Shown: positions 1 to 9,305, counted from the first letter of the stretch. The stretch: DNA of 64,000 bases from Legionella sp. PATHC035 (GCF_026191115.1 NZ_JAPHOT010000001.1:682001-746000); one strand, 5' to 3'. The notes: generated by a model from the sequence alone, not told the origin. Translations and numbers: made by a program.

Positions 1-192
1 GCAGATACTATTCGATATTATCCCCTACGTCATTTAATTGAGTTAATAGGAAATGCTCGGGTAGAACAAGGAGAAAACTCTTTCTCTGCTGCAAAAATAA
101 GTTATGATATTGAAAAACAGCACGTTCTGTCTCAGGGTAACAAAAACCAAAGAATAACTATTATTTATCATCCAGAAAAGAAACCATCATGA
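1..192 (+). CDS. lptA: LptA, lipopolysaccharide export periplasmic protein (C-terminal part)
   Basis: An open frame runs from the first base to a TGA at 190-192 and gives 63 residues with no start, so the gene begins outside the window. The stretch reads [20 protein letters not shown] and continues with a motif of the VEQG type, which resembles the last strands of the OstA/LptA beta-jellyroll. The stop overlaps the lptB start (ATGA), the usual lptA-lptB coupling. LptA bridges the periplasm and carries LPS from LptC to LptD. The assignment rests on this short fragment plus the neighbouring lptB. Confidence 0.8.
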   Translation, partial: ADTIRYYPLRHLIELIGNARVEQGENSFSAAKISYDIEKQHVLSQGNKNQRITIIYHPEKKPS

Positions 193-914
193 ACATCCTT
201 GAAGCGCGAAATCTAAAAAAATCTTTTAAATCGCGAACAGTAGTTAATGGCATCAGCATCCATATTAAACAAGGTGAGTGTGTTGGCTTACTCGGTCCTA
301 ATGGTGCCGGAAAAACAACCTGTTTTTATATGATCGTTGGCTTGCAATCATGCGATGAGGGACAAATTTTCTTATCTGACCGCGACATAACTGCAAGTGC
401 TATGCATCAAAGAGCACGTTTAGGTATCAGTTATCTTCCTCAAGAAGCTTCTGTTTTCCGTAAGCTTACTGTTGCGGAGAACATCATGGCTATTTTGGAG
501 CTTAGGGCAGATTTAAATGAACAAGCTCGGGAAGAAAAACTGGATTTATTACTTCAAGAATTTCACATTACACATTTAGAAAAAAGTCTAGGTATGGCTC
601 TATCTGGAGGAGAAAGACGACGTGTTGAAATTGCAAGAGCTCTCGCGATAGAACCTTCCTTCATTCTTCTTGATGAACCTTTTGCCGGAGTCGATCCTAT
701 TTCCGTTCTTGATATTAAAAAAATTATTCAACATTTGTGTCATAAAGGCATAGGCGTTTTAATCACTGATCATAATGTAAGAGAAACCCTGGATATATGC
801 GAACGAGCCTATATTGTCAGCCAAGGAAAAACCTTGTGTGAAGGAACCCCTGAGATTATACTGGCCAATCAACAAGTCAGGGCTGTATATTTAGGGGAAG
901 AATTTACATTGTAA
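189..914 (+). CDS. lptB: LPS export ABC transporter ATP-binding protein LptB
   Basis: The 241-residue product is a single ABC ATPase domain of the family's normal length. Visible are Walker A (GPNGAGKTT, about residues 37-45), the ABC signature [15 protein letters not shown] (about 137-151), Walker B with catalytic Glu ([11 protein letters not shown]) and the switch His in [10 protein letters not shown]. LptB powers LPS extraction from the inner membrane by LptFG, working with LptC and LptA. The start overlaps the lptA stop by four bases, so the two are translationally coupled. In many gammaproteobacteria rpoN follows lptB; here a short hairpin spacer and trp genes follow instead. Confidence 0.97.
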   Translation: MNILEARNLKKSFKSRTVVNGISIHIKQGECVGLLGPNGAGKTTCFYMIVGLQSCDEGQIFLSDRDITASAMHQRARLGISYLPQEASVFRKLTVAENIMAILELRADLNEQAREEKLDLLLQEFHITHLEKSLGMALSGGERRRVEIARALAIEPSFILLDEPFAGVDPISVLDIKKIIQHLCHKGIGVLITDHNVRETLDICERAYIVSQGKTLCEGTPEIILANQQVRAVYLGEEFTL

Positions 915-924
915 CTTGGAACAC

Positions 925-950
925 GTCATCCCTTCGTATACTCGGATGAC
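925..950. repeat. Short palindrome after lptB
   Basis: GTCATCC (925-931) pairs with GGATGAC (944-950) around a 12-base loop. There is no T-tract, so termination is possible but not shown. The flanking bases to about 990 (a partial CCCG-ATTACGCGG motif) look like a decayed copy of the repeat that is intact at 4747-4821. No tryptophan-rich leader peptide is visible between here and trpG. Confidence 0.4.
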
Positions 951-1016
951 CAAATAAAACCCGATTACGCGGCCACTGTACCCGGTCTACATGATTGACT
1001 AACATTTTGATTTAAT

Positions 1017-1595
1017 ATGCTGCTCATTATCGACAATTATGACTCTTTTACCTACAACCTGGTGCAATATTTTCAATGTCTCGACCAGGAAGTGTTAGTT
1101 TATACCCATGATCAAATCAATATAAGCCAAATAAAGGAACTGGCGCCGGACCATTTGGTTATCTCACCAGGCCCCAAAGCGCCAAATGAGGCAGGGATTT
1201 CAATGGAAGCGATTCGCACCTTTTATCAAACTATCCCTGTATTAGGTATTTGCCTTGGACACCAAAGTATCGCTCAAGTTTTTGGGGGGCAAATAATACC
1301 TGCACCAGAAATAATGCATGGAAGAACATCAACCATAGAACATAACCAGACTGGAATTTTTAAAAATATTCCAAATCACTTCAAAGCTACCCGCTACCAC
1401 TCATTAGCAGTAGAAAAAAACAGTCTTCCAGAATGCCTCTCTATCGATGCCTGGGCAAATAATACAATTATGGCGATTTCACATCGTCAATACCCTGTTT
1501 TTGGTCTACAATTCCATCCAGAAGCAATATTAAGCCAGTATGGCCTGCAATTATTAGAGAATTTTTTACAATATGAAACCCAATCTCCTGTTTGA
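1017..1595 (+). CDS. trpG: Anthranilate synthase glutamine amidotransferase subunit (TrpG/PabA type)
   Basis: The 192-residue class I glutamine amidotransferase releases ammonia from glutamine for anthranilate synthase component I (TrpE), and often also for the PabB enzyme of folate synthesis. The protein begins with the typical IIDNYDSFTYN motif. The nucleophile elbow GICLGHQ places the catalytic Cys at residue 79, and the HPEA motif near residue 168 supplies His and Glu. The gene overlaps trpD by 23 bases, which ties it to tryptophan synthesis. trpE is not in the window. An amphibolic TrpG/PabA role is likely but cannot be decided from sequence. Confidence 0.93.
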   Translation: MLLIIDNYDSFTYNLVQYFQCLDQEVLVYTHDQINISQIKELAPDHLVISPGPKAPNEAGISMEAIRTFYQTIPVLGICLGHQSIAQVFGGQIIPAPEIMHGRTSTIEHNQTGIFKNIPNHFKATRYHSLAVEKNSLPECLSIDAWANNTIMAISHRQYPVFGLQFHPEAILSQYGLQLLENFLQYETQSPV

Positions 1596-2607
1596 ACACC
1601 TGATCGCTAAAAAAAACTTAAGCCCAGAACAAATGCACCAAGTCATTCATGCGTGTATGTCAGGTGAATATAATGATGCACAAGTCGCAACATTTTTAGC
1701 GCTCATGCGGATGAAGGGTGAAACTACAGAGGAATTAATTGCTGCAGCCGAGGTCATGCAGCACTTGGCTCATCCTATAGAGCTCGGTTCGAATCTGATT
1801 GATATCGTTGGCACCGGTGGTGATGGGAAAAATACATTTAATGTATCTACAGCCTGCAGCTTTGTAGTGGCAGCGGCAGGTTTTCCCGTCGCAAAACATG
1901 GAAATCGCTCTGTTTCGAGTCGGAGTGGTAGCGCCGACCTATTAGAACAGGCTGGTTTCATATTGACGCTTACCGATCAACAGGTACAAACGTGTATCCA
2001 ACAATGCGGTCTGGCATTTTTATTTGCCCCCCACTACCACCCTGCCATGCGATACGCACGGACTGCACGACAACAATTGGGTATTCGAACGTTGTTCAAT
2101 TTACTAGGCCCCTTAATTAACCCAGCTCGCGTAAAGAGACAAGTCGTAGGTGTATTTTCAACGGCATGGCAAAAACCTCTAGCTGCAGTCCTTGCTCATT
2201 TGGGAAGTGAACGAGCTTTAGTAGTCAGCTCTCAAGATGGATTAGATGAAATCAGTATTGCAGCACCTACAGAGGTAATTGAATATCGGGAAGGAACTTT
2301 TAATCATTGGATAATTTGTCCAGAAAACTATGGTATAGAGCGCCATTCTTTAGATGAGGTGATTGTTGATTCACCACATCAAAGTTTAGAATTTATTCAA
2401 GATGTATTTTCTGGAAAACAAGGAGCGGCACGGGATATGGTTTTATTAAATTCCGCTGCAGCGATTTACTGTGCTGACGAGAATACCTCTTTTGCAGAGG
2501 CATTAGAGCAAGCCAGGATCGCAATAGATAGCGGCAAAGCCAATCAATGTTTTACTCAACTTAGTCAACTAACTCAAACTTTAAATAAAGAATCGCATCA
2601 TGAATAG
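1573..2607 (+). CDS. trpD: Anthranilate phosphoribosyltransferase
   Basis: The 344-residue protein transfers phosphoribose from PRPP to anthranilate, the second dedicated step of tryptophan synthesis. The PRPP-binding GTGGD motif (about residues 81-85), the KHGNRS motif (about 107-112) and the glycine-rich N-terminal helical domain are all present, and the length is normal. The start lies inside trpG and the end overlaps trpC by eight bases, so the three genes form one tightly coupled operon. Confidence 0.97.
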   Translation: MKPNLLFEHLIAKKNLSPEQMHQVIHACMSGEYNDAQVATFLALMRMKGETTEELIAAAEVMQHLAHPIELGSNLIDIVGTGGDGKNTFNVSTACSFVVAAAGFPVAKHGNRSVSSRSGSADLLEQAGFILTLTDQQVQTCIQQCGLAFLFAPHYHPAMRYARTARQQLGIRTLFNLLGPLINPARVKRQVVGVFSTAWQKPLAAVLAHLGSERALVVSSQDGLDEISIAAPTEVIEYREGTFNHWIICPENYGIERHSLDEVIVDSPHQSLEFIQDVFSGKQGAARDMVLLNSAAAIYCADENTSFAEALEQARIAIDSGKANQCFTQLSQLTQTLNKESHHE

Positions 2608-3382
2608 TGTATTACAACGAATTGCTGAACGTAAGCAGGAAGAAGTTGCTCTGGCCCAAAAAAACAAACCATTAAATTTGTTAGTACAACAACCCATTAT
2701 GGAGCGCCGTGATTTCGTTGCTGCGTTGAGCATGGATCAAGCCCCAGCAATTATTGCAGAAATTAAACGCGCCTCCCCTAGCAAAGGGTTAATCCGGGAA
2801 GATTTTAATGTAGAGGAGATTGCAACAATCTATGCACAACATGGTGCACGTTGCCTTTCTGTTCTTACTGATGTTGATTTTTTTCAGGGTCACCCTGATT
2901 ATTTAGCTCAAGCAAAAAATCATTGCAAATTACCGATACTCCGTAAAGACTTTATAATTGATCCCTATCAAATTTATGAAAGCCTGGCATTAGGCGCGGA
3001 TTGTATCTTACTGATTGTTGCCTTACTTGATGATATCCAACTCGCTGATTTTTGCCAATTAGCGCATGAACTGCAAATGGCGGTATTGGTAGAAAGTCAT
3101 AGCAAAGAAGAACTGGAACGCGCACTGCGTTTGCCTACGCCTTTAATTGGCATTAATAATCGGAGCCTTCATACGTTTAAGACAGACATTCAACTCAGCA
3201 TCCAGTTAAAACAATACATTCCTCAAGACAGAATAACCATTACTGAAAGTGGTATTAATACACATACAGATATCGATTTGATGCAATCTCACGGCATTAA
3301 TACCTTTCTTATTGGAGAAAGTTTAATGAGGGCTAAAGACATAGGGAAAGCCTTAGATCTGCTTATCAATGGAGAGGAATAG
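2600..3382 (+). CDS. trpC: Indole-3-glycerol phosphate synthase
   Basis: The 260-residue TIM-barrel enzyme closes the indole ring of carboxyphenylaminodeoxyribulose phosphate. [12 protein letters not shown] near residue 50 carries the catalytic Lys, LRKDFI supplies the second Lys, and GINNRSL and TESGI phosphate-binding motifs follow. It is a stand-alone TrpC, not fused to TrpF as in enteric bacteria. It is the last gene of the trpGDC run, and trpF, trpB and trpA are not found downstream. Confidence 0.97.
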   Translation: MNSVLQRIAERKQEEVALAQKNKPLNLLVQQPIMERRDFVAALSMDQAPAIIAEIKRASPSKGLIREDFNVEEIATIYAQHGARCLSVLTDVDFFQGHPDYLAQAKNHCKLPILRKDFIIDPYQIYESLALGADCILLIVALLDDIQLADFCQLAHELQMAVLVESHSKEELERALRLPTPLIGINNRSLHTFKTDIQLSIQLKQYIPQDRITITESGINTHTDIDLMQSHGINTFLIGESLMRAKDIGKALDLLINGEE

Positions 3383-3408
3383 ACTAGAGGGTGTTGTGCA
3401 TGGATGAA

Positions 3409-3446
3409 GACGGGGAAATTCCTTCTCCCATGTGAGGGAGTCGGTC
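3409..3446. repeat. Dispersed intergenic repeat (copy 1)
   Basis: A GGGGAAATTCC-type core followed by a CTCCCATGTGAGGGAG hairpin. A second copy in inverted orientation lies at 59600-59633. Another CTCCCTAAGGGG stretch follows near 3490. This is non-coding space downstream of trpC, and the hairpin may help end the trp transcript. Confidence 0.5.
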
Positions 3447-3689
3447 TGAGGGTCTATGAACCAAATCCATTACCCTGATCTGATCTAATGGGACCTTCTC
3501 CCTAAGGGGATAAGATCTTCTCTTTACTAAATGGCAATGGGTGAACGCGTAAGCACCGTATACCGGTTTTCGCTATCGCTGCAGCCAGGCTGCAAAATGT
3601 TTTGGCTTAGGGAGTATCTGCCTGAATCTTTTTGAACGGTTTGAGTTAAGCCAATTCAGCCTTTCGGTAGAAGGGGCAGAACACAAAAA

Positions 3690-3836
3690 CTACTCCCAAT
3701 TGGGCTCGGAAGGCTGTGAAGGCTCCGGCTCAGGAGTTCCTGGAGTATCTGGCTCATAGGGCTCTGGTTCTGATGGATACTCATTAGGCTCATCAGGATA
3801 CTCATAAGGTTCTGGTATTTCGTCACCGTTTTTCAA
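3690..3836 (-). CDS. Small acidic Pro/Glu/Tyr-rich protein (48 residues)
   Basis: I do not recognise this protein. A TTG start at 3836 has an AAGGA ribosome binding site eight bases upstream. The frame stays open to TAG at 3690. The product starts MKNGDEIPEPYEYPDEP and continues as an irregular repeat of EP, EYP and SEP units, ending in NWE. It is strongly acidic, has no signal peptide or membrane segment and is probably disordered. A TATAAT -10 box on the same strand (3871-3876) would give a leader of about 28 bases. The good start site, promoter match and ordered repeat favour a real gene, but a low-complexity shadow cannot be excluded. It is divergent from the dehydrogenase at 3892. Confidence 0.5.
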   Translation of the reverse strand: MKNGDEIPEPYEYPDEPNEYPSEPEPYEPDTPGTPEPEPSQPSEPNWE

Positions 3837-3891
3837 AATAGCATCCTTATGTTTGTATTATTTATAAAACATTATAGCAAAAGGAAAGAAA

Positions 3892-4728
3892 ATGAAAGTA
3901 GCTGTAATCACCGGAGCTGCGAATGGAATTGGCTTAGCGTTAAGCGAAGTCAATTTACAACGAGGCAACACTGTAGTCATGGTGGATAAGGACGGCATTA
4001 AGCTCAAACAAGAGGCGGAACGTCTATTATCCCAATTCCCAGAAAAAATTCTGGAAATTCCATGTGATGTGACTCAATCGAATGAAGTAGTGCAGTTGGT
4101 AAAGCAGATTGAGGAGCAGTTGGGACGTGTTGACTGGATCTATAATAACGCAGGCATCATAGGACAATTAGCCCCCCTTTGGGACTTATGTCCTGAACAT
4201 ATCCAAAAGGTAATGGATGTTAATCTATACGGGATGATTCATATCATTCAGGCATTTACTCCTTTCTTATTTCGTCAAACTGTTCATTCACATATCATTA
4301 ATGTAGCGAGTTTATATGCTTTGTGTACAGGGTCACAAACAGCTTCCTATGCGATGTCAAAACATGCAGTACTGGCTTTATCTGAGTCTTTGTATTTTGA
4401 TTTAGTGCGCCTGAACAAGCCAGTGGATGTCTCGGTGGTTTTTCCATCTTTTACAGATACGGCACTGTTATCTCATACAACCAATACAAATTCCTCATTT
4501 CATGAGGCGTTAAAGTCACTTTTATCGCATTCTCGATCTGCAGTCGATATAGCAGAACACATAGTTCATGAAGTGGAACAAAAAAAGTTCTATATTTTTC
4601 CCGATAAAGAAGTAAAAGGATATTGTGAAGAACGAACTAAAGCAATGATACTTCAAGAAAAGCCACATGTTACTAATATTGAAAAATTAATGTGCGCACT
4701 CATTAAGCGACAAGAATCTCGGCATTGA
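3892..4728 (+). CDS. Short-chain dehydrogenase/reductase (SDR) family oxidoreductase
   Basis: The 278-residue protein has the classical SDR layout. The nucleotide-binding TGAANGIG motif is at residues 7-14, NNAG at 85-88, structural Asn111, and the catalytic Ser140, Tyr153 and Lys157 (YAMSK) all remain. The C-terminal third is longer than the minimal fold and could form the substrate lid. An AAAGGAAAG ribosome binding site sits just upstream of the ATG. The gene stands alone between the divergent small acidic ORF and a large palindrome. The substrate cannot be inferred. Confidence 0.9.
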   Translation: MKVAVITGAANGIGLALSEVNLQRGNTVVMVDKDGIKLKQEAERLLSQFPEKILEIPCDVTQSNEVVQLVKQIEEQLGRVDWIYNNAGIIGQLAPLWDLCPEHIQKVMDVNLYGMIHIIQAFTPFLFRQTVHSHIINVASLYALCTGSQTASYAMSKHAVLALSESLYFDLVRLNKPVDVSVVFPSFTDTALLSHTTNTNSSFHEALKSLLSHSRSAVDIAEHIVHEVEQKKFYIFPDKEVKGYCEERTKAMILQEKPHVTNIEKLMCALIKRQESRH

Positions 4729-4746
4729 AGGCAACCTTGTTCACTT

Positions 4747-4821
4747 TAGCCCGGATTAGCGCCGCGTAATCCGGGATCTCTGGCATATAAAACACGGGTT
4801 ACGCGGCGCTAATCCGGGCTA
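4747..4821. repeat. Large REP-like palindrome between convergent genes
   Basis: The left arm (4747-4775) and right arm (4796-4821) are nearly perfect reverse complements built around AGCCCGGATTA and TAATCCGGGCT, with a 20-base spacer. It lies exactly between the stop codons of the SDR gene and the convergent monooxygenase. The motif resembles the GTAGCCCGGAT repeats that are widespread in proteobacteria, and degenerate relatives occur elsewhere in this window. It can fold in either transcript and probably serves as a bidirectional terminator. Confidence 0.75.
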
Positions 4822-4841
4822 CTCATCTTCGTACTTTTCAA

Positions 4842-6152
4842 TCACGCTTCCAACATATCCAACAATTCTTGACGGAATTTATGATAATCCACTTCAACGG
4901 CATGTCGTATATGCGATTTGAATCGATAATGGGGTTTATTCATTTCTTGAATTATTTTTTCGTGCAATTGATCAGGTCGTTTTAAAGTACCCATAATAAT
5001 ACGTGCGACTATTTTTGATTGATAATCCGCAAGAGGCCAAATACACCCTTGAGGCTGACACAAACCAATAAAATATAAATTATCATATTCTGGATGCATC
5101 ATTTTTCGATAAAGCGGTATTTTGGTTGAGTTACTAAAGTCTGCAATTTCTTTATCAAGAAATGGGAAACTGATTTTATACCCTGTGGCAAAAATTACTG
5201 TATCAAACTCTTCATAGTTGCCATCAGTAAAATGAACTCGATTTCCTTCGAAATGAGTAATTCCAGGGCGAGGAAAAATCTCTCCATGCCTAATAAAATA
5301 CAGTAATTCTGAATTAATGGTTGGGTGAATTTCTAAAGGGCCACAATCAGGCTTCATTAATTTATATTTCGCATATCGGCCTTGAAGGATACGAATAAAA
5401 AAGCTCAAAACTTTCTGTCTTAACCATGAAGGCATCCATCTGATTTTAGCCACAGCATCATCAGTCGGTTTACCAAACACAAATTTAGGAAAAATATTAT
5501 AGCCTCTACGCATACTAATACAGGTTTTGGGCGAATTACGAGCTATCTCTACGGCTATATCACAAGCAGAATTTCCCCCTCCAACTACCAAAACACGTTG
5601 ATCCTTAAAAACCGAGGCTTTTTTATATTGATGTGAATGGAGCAATTGTCCAGAAAAGGTACCTGGATAGTCTGGCATGAAAGGGTCCCAATGATGACCA
5701 TTAGCAACCAACAAATAATCGAAACACGCTTCATTCGTACCTTGATCGTTTTCAAAAACAACGTTCCATTGATGCTGATCGGTATGATCTACCTTGACAA
5801 CATTGGTATTAAAACGGATGTACTTAATCAAATCAAAATGTTCAGCATAACTTTTAAAATAATCTAAAACCAAGGCATGTGCTGGATAATCAGGAAAGTG
5901 CGCGGGCATAGGAAAATCTTCAAACTCCGACCAACGCTTAGAACTGATAATATGTGTGGTTTCATAAACACTGGAATGATTATTTTTTTCATCATATACC
6001 CAGTTACCACCGATCTGATTGTTTTTTTCGAATACGGTGATATCAGTGACTCCCTGTTCTTGCAAATTTTTAATTGCAGCAAGTCCACTAGGACCTGCTC
6101 CAATAACGCAGACACGGGGACAATCTTTTTTACCCTTTTGCTTTATTTGCAT
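4842..6152 (-). CDS. Flavin-containing monooxygenase-like NAD(P)/FAD oxidoreductase
   Basis: The 436-residue protein carries two Rossmann motifs: FAD-binding GAGPSG at residues 18-23 and NADPH-binding GGGNSA at 191-196. Between them lies the flavin monooxygenase signature F166-x-G168-x3-H172-x3-Y176. The late motif IFATGYKISFPFL is also typical. Such enzymes oxygenate soft nucleophiles (N or S atoms) or ketones; the substrate here is unknown. The start codon lies inside the end of the upstream lipoprotein hydrolase gene (23-base overlap), so the two are probably co-expressed and may act in one pathway. Confidence 0.85.
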   Translation of the reverse strand: MQIKQKGKKDCPRVCVIGAGPSGLAAIKNLQEQGVTDITVFEKNNQIGGNWVYDEKNNHSSVYETTHIISSKRWSEFEDFPMPAHFPDYPAHALVLDYFKSYAEHFDLIKYIRFNTNVVKVDHTDQHQWNVVFENDQGTNEACFDYLLVANGHHWDPFMPDYPGTFSGQLLHSHQYKKASVFKDQRVLVVGGGNSACDIAVEIARNSPKTCISMRRGYNIFPKFVFGKPTDDAVAKIRWMPSWLRQKVLSFFIRILQGRYAKYKLMKPDCGPLEIHPTINSELLYFIRHGEIFPRPGITHFEGNRVHFTDGNYEEFDTVIFATGYKISFPFLDKEIADFSNSTKIPLYRKMMHPEYDNLYFIGLCQPQGCIWPLADYQSKIVARIIMGTLKRPDQLHEKIIQEMNKPHYRFKSHIRHAVEVDYHKFRQELLDMLEA

Positions 6153-6924
6153 TACTCAACACCTTTTTCACTTCATCCATTATCATTGCTTGAACCACAG
6201 GATCTTTATCAATCGTGAAATGATTCACTTCAATTCCTTTTATCGTAGCGACATTGATATTGTCAATACGAGTTTTTTCTGGATTTACAGCCCTGAGTTT
6301 TAAACCACTAAACATGGGTACAAAACCAGGTTTGTAAAAATTCATCGCATGCTTCACGTTAGGAGGGACAATTGTTTGTGACACCGCATCTACAGTAACA
6401 AGCAAATCCACTGGAATGCCTGCTTTATCAAGATTACGTGCTACTTTAATTTGTTCATTAGCGCCCAAAGAATGCCCTACCAGAATGATAGGTCGGTGCA
6501 TCTTATGATTTTGATAATAAGAAACAATAGAGCGCGTCACATTACCCGCGTTGTACCACATATTACTGGGTGCTGGTATATTACATTCCTCAACAACAGT
6601 ACCACTCAGTGTTCGCATACCCGTACTAAAAAGTCCAAGGCCACCTAACATCGTATGTACTTCACCCCGGTAGGATTGTGTCTTACCCGACTTTACCGTT
6701 TTCACTTGTTTCGTTGATTTCTGAGATTTAGGTTGATGCACCACAGATTGAGCGATCTTTGGTATAGGTTTTTTCTCAGAAGCCCTGCCACCTGACAAGT
6801 CAACACAACCAGTCATGTTCATGCTGATCAGAAAAAACAAAAATGAGCAGAAAATACCTAATTTTCTATTTTTGAAGAAAGAGTTCATTTTATTATTATT
6901 CTTATTTTTTAGAGAAAAGATCAT
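6130..6924 (-). CDS. Putative lipoprotein with alpha/beta-hydrolase (lipase-like) fold
   Basis: From the ATG at 6924 the product has 264 residues; an ATG at 6888 is an alternative start with no better ribosome binding site. A hydrophobic N-terminus ends in the lipobox-like MTGC with Cys40, so membrane anchoring by lipidation is likely. The body has the nucleophile elbow GHSLG (Ser152), an Asp in TVDA (Asp179) and a His in VNHFTID (His235), which in that order form a plausible Ser-Asp-His triad. The gene heads a two-gene unit with the monooxygenase. The activity (lipase, esterase or thioesterase) is inferred from motifs only. Confidence 0.7.
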   Translation of the reverse strand: MIFSLKNKNNNKMNSFFKNRKLGIFCSFLFFLISMNMTGCVDLSGGRASEKKPIPKIAQSVVHQPKSQKSTKQVKTVKSGKTQSYRGEVHTMLGGLGLFSTGMRTLSGTVVEECNIPAPSNMWYNAGNVTRSIVSYYQNHKMHRPIILVGHSLGANEQIKVARNLDKAGIPVDLLVTVDAVSQTIVPPNVKHAMNFYKPGFVPMFSGLKLRAVNPEKTRIDNINVATIKGIEVNHFTIDKDPVVQAMIMDEVKKVLSNANKAKG

Positions 6925-7108
6925 AGCCTATTCTTAGAAGGTTTGCCAAGATGGCTCATGCATGAAGTTCATTCTTTCGTGCTGTAAGTCTGCGATGAAT
7001 TTTGTTACTCTGCGTCTTAAAGATGAAATACTTTTGTTATGTTTAAAATTTAAACATAAAGCTTGTTTTCTATTTATTTTCATTTTTATGGGATAATTTT
7101 AACTTATC

Positions 7109-8434
7109 ATGGAACAACAAAAAAAAATTCTTACCGTAACTCAGCTCAACCGACAAGTTAAAAACTATCTTGAAAATGAACTGGGAATAGTCGATGTTGA
7201 AGGAGAACTCTCTAATTTGAGTAAACCCTCCTCAGGGCATTTTTATTTTACCTTAAAAGACAGCAACGCCCAAATCCGTTGCGTTTACTTTAAAAATCGC
7301 CATGTCAGTGCGCATAAACTGACCGATGGCCAACATATAGTTGCTAGTGGAAGATTAAGTCTTTATGAAGCACGTGGCGATTATCAATTGATCGTGGAAC
7401 AAATTACCGAAGCAGGTCTTGGTGCGCTCTATCAACGTTTTGAAGCGTTAAAAAATAAACTTGCATTAGAGGGTTTATTTGACACCGCAAAAAAAAGACC
7501 AATACCGGTCATGCCTCGTATCATCGGAGTAATCACGTCAACCACTGGGGCCGCAATTCGCGATATATTATCCACTCTTGCTCGTCGATTCCCCTTAGCA
7601 AAGGTCATAATCTATCCCAGTGAAGTGCAAGGTGCTGGTGCGGCACAACAATTGATTCATGCATTAGAACTGGCGAATAAGGAACAACGATGTGATGTAC
7701 TTCTTCTTGCTCGTGGTGGAGGAAGTATTGAAGATCTTTGGGCGTTTAATGACGAGCAATTAGCACGTCATATTGCAAGCAGCTCAATCCCTACCGTATC
7801 TGGGATAGGGCATGAAACGGATTTTACAATTGCTGATTTTGTATCGGATTATAGGGCAGAAACACCTACTGCTGCCGCTACAGCAGTAACGCCTGATTAT
7901 AATGAATTGGTTAAATTATTAAATCACTCTATCTCACGAATGCATCAAGCAACGCATCGATTTTTGCAAAAATACCAAATTAAACTACAGCATTTAATCG
8001 ACAAGATATCATCACCACAAAGAGCGATTGCGAGTTACTGGCAAACATCTGATTATCTGGAGCGGCAATTAATTGCGCATATGGTGTATCTTATCAAACG
8101 AAAAACACATCAATTGCACCTGTGCATCAATCATCTGAATGCTAAAAACCCCAAAACACAAATCAAACAAACCCAGATACTGTTACAAAAAATTACTTTG
8201 CAGTTAGTCCAACACATGCAAAATAAATTAAATCAACTTCAATATCAATTAAGAACTCAACTGTCTACCTTGCATGCAGTCAGCCCCTTGGCTACACTGG
8301 ATAGAGGATATGCAATTGCAACGAAAGAAAATAAAGTGTTGTTTTCCAGTCAGCAAGTAACTATTGGCGACTCAATCGAGATACTCTTGGCACAAGGAAA
8401 TTTAACTTGCGAGATCACTCAAATCAACGAGTAA
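7109..8434 (+). CDS. xseA: Exodeoxyribonuclease VII large subunit
   Basis: The 441-residue protein has an N-terminal OB fold (EGELSNLSKPSSGHFYFTLK) followed by the XseA catalytic core with GVITSTTGAAIRDI, LLARGGGSIEDLW and the conserved GIGHETDFTIADFV block with its metal-binding Asp residues. The C-terminal third is Gln- and Leu-rich and predicted to be coiled coil. With XseB it degrades single-stranded DNA to acid-soluble oligonucleotides. xseB is not adjacent. The gene is divergent from the lipoprotein hydrolase, across an AT-rich 184-base spacer. Confidence 0.96.
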   Translation: MEQQKKILTVTQLNRQVKNYLENELGIVDVEGELSNLSKPSSGHFYFTLKDSNAQIRCVYFKNRHVSAHKLTDGQHIVASGRLSLYEARGDYQLIVEQITEAGLGALYQRFEALKNKLALEGLFDTAKKRPIPVMPRIIGVITSTTGAAIRDILSTLARRFPLAKVIIYPSEVQGAGAAQQLIHALELANKEQRCDVLLLARGGGSIEDLWAFNDEQLARHIASSSIPTVSGIGHETDFTIADFVSDYRAETPTAAATAVTPDYNELVKLLNHSISRMHQATHRFLQKYQIKLQHLIDKISSPQRAIASYWQTSDYLERQLIAHMVYLIKRKTHQLHLCINHLNAKNPKTQIKQTQILLQKITLQLVQHMQNKLNQLQYQLRTQLSTLHAVSPLATLDRGYAIATKENKVLFSSQQVTIGDSIEILLAQGNLTCEITQINE

Positions 8435-8621
8435 AAAGGTGTCTGCTCATGAGGGATTCTTGATTTTTGGTGAAAGGTTGGATTTGAGCTCTGGTTGCGT
8501 TTAAACGATGCGGAGGAAACCTAATATACATTCCTATGTGAGGCTTCCTAAGTTTCTTTTCGCGCCAATGATGTGCCTAATGCTGCCTTTCGATAGATGG
8601 GCGTAAACGGATACGTATAAT

Positions 8622-9239
8622 ATGCTTGAAGAATTAAACAATAGTCTTGATTTCATTATCATCCAAACAAAAAATAACATTCCCACATTGGAAATTATTT
8701 TGTTAATACCCTGGCTTTTCTTTTTGGTAAGCCTGGTCTATAGAAAAATATTATTTCTAGGTATTATCCCAAGACAAATTCGCGGCATACCGGGCATCCT
8801 ATTTGCCCCACTCCTGCATGCCAATTTCAATCACATTTTTTTTAATTCAATTCCTTTGGTGGTTTTAAGCAATTTCATTTTGATCAACGGACTTAACTAT
8901 TTTCTAGTGGTTACGGTACTGATTACCATCTTAAGTGGGATTGCTATCTGGTGCTTTGCCAAACCTGGCTTACATGTAGGGGCTAGTGGCCTGATTACCG
9001 GTTATTGGGGCTTTTTAGTGAGTAATATCTATCAAAAGGGAACCTTAACGACCATAATCCTGGGAGTCATCAGCATCTACTATTTTGCTGGTATTTTTTT
9101 TGGTATTTTCCCCAAAGAAAAGGGCATCTCCTGGGAATCCCATTTGTTTGGTCTTCTCGCCGGTTTAGCAGTCAGCTACCTATTTGGATTTTACCCTAAT
9201 TATTTTCAAGGGATTTCAGACCCAGGTTGGCCAAGATAG
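8622..9239 (+). CDS. Rhomboid-family intramembrane serine protease
   Basis: The 205-residue membrane protein has six or so hydrophobic helices. The catalytic motif GASG places the nucleophile at Ser122, and the base is His174 in SHLFG. The loop motif HANFNHIFFN (residues 66-75) matches the rhomboid HxxxN region. Rhomboids cleave transmembrane substrates within the lipid bilayer; the substrate here is unknown. The gene stands alone between xseA and the cysteine-rich gene. The 187-base spacer upstream shows no strong hairpin. Confidence 0.85.
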   Translation: MLEELNNSLDFIIIQTKNNIPTLEIILLIPWLFFLVSLVYRKILFLGIIPRQIRGIPGILFAPLLHANFNHIFFNSIPLVVLSNFILINGLNYFLVVTVLITILSGIAIWCFAKPGLHVGASGLITGYWGFLVSNIYQKGTLTTIILGVISIYYFAGIFFGIFPKEKGISWESHLFGLLAGLAVSYLFGFYPNYFQGISDPGWPR

Positions 9240-9305
9240 TAGAAATGTAAACTGGCCCTATGTTATTCTAAAGGGATAAAAAGAAAAATAACTCGAGAAA
9301 TCAAG

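Noticed and set aside
915-1016. trp attenuator or leader peptide
   Set aside because: No frame with adjacent Trp codons and no paired terminator/antiterminator was seen before trpG.
5877-6303. Two plus-strand frames opposite the monooxygenase and lipoprotein genes
   Set aside because: They cover the ends of two better-supported minus-strand genes and show no domain or start signal.
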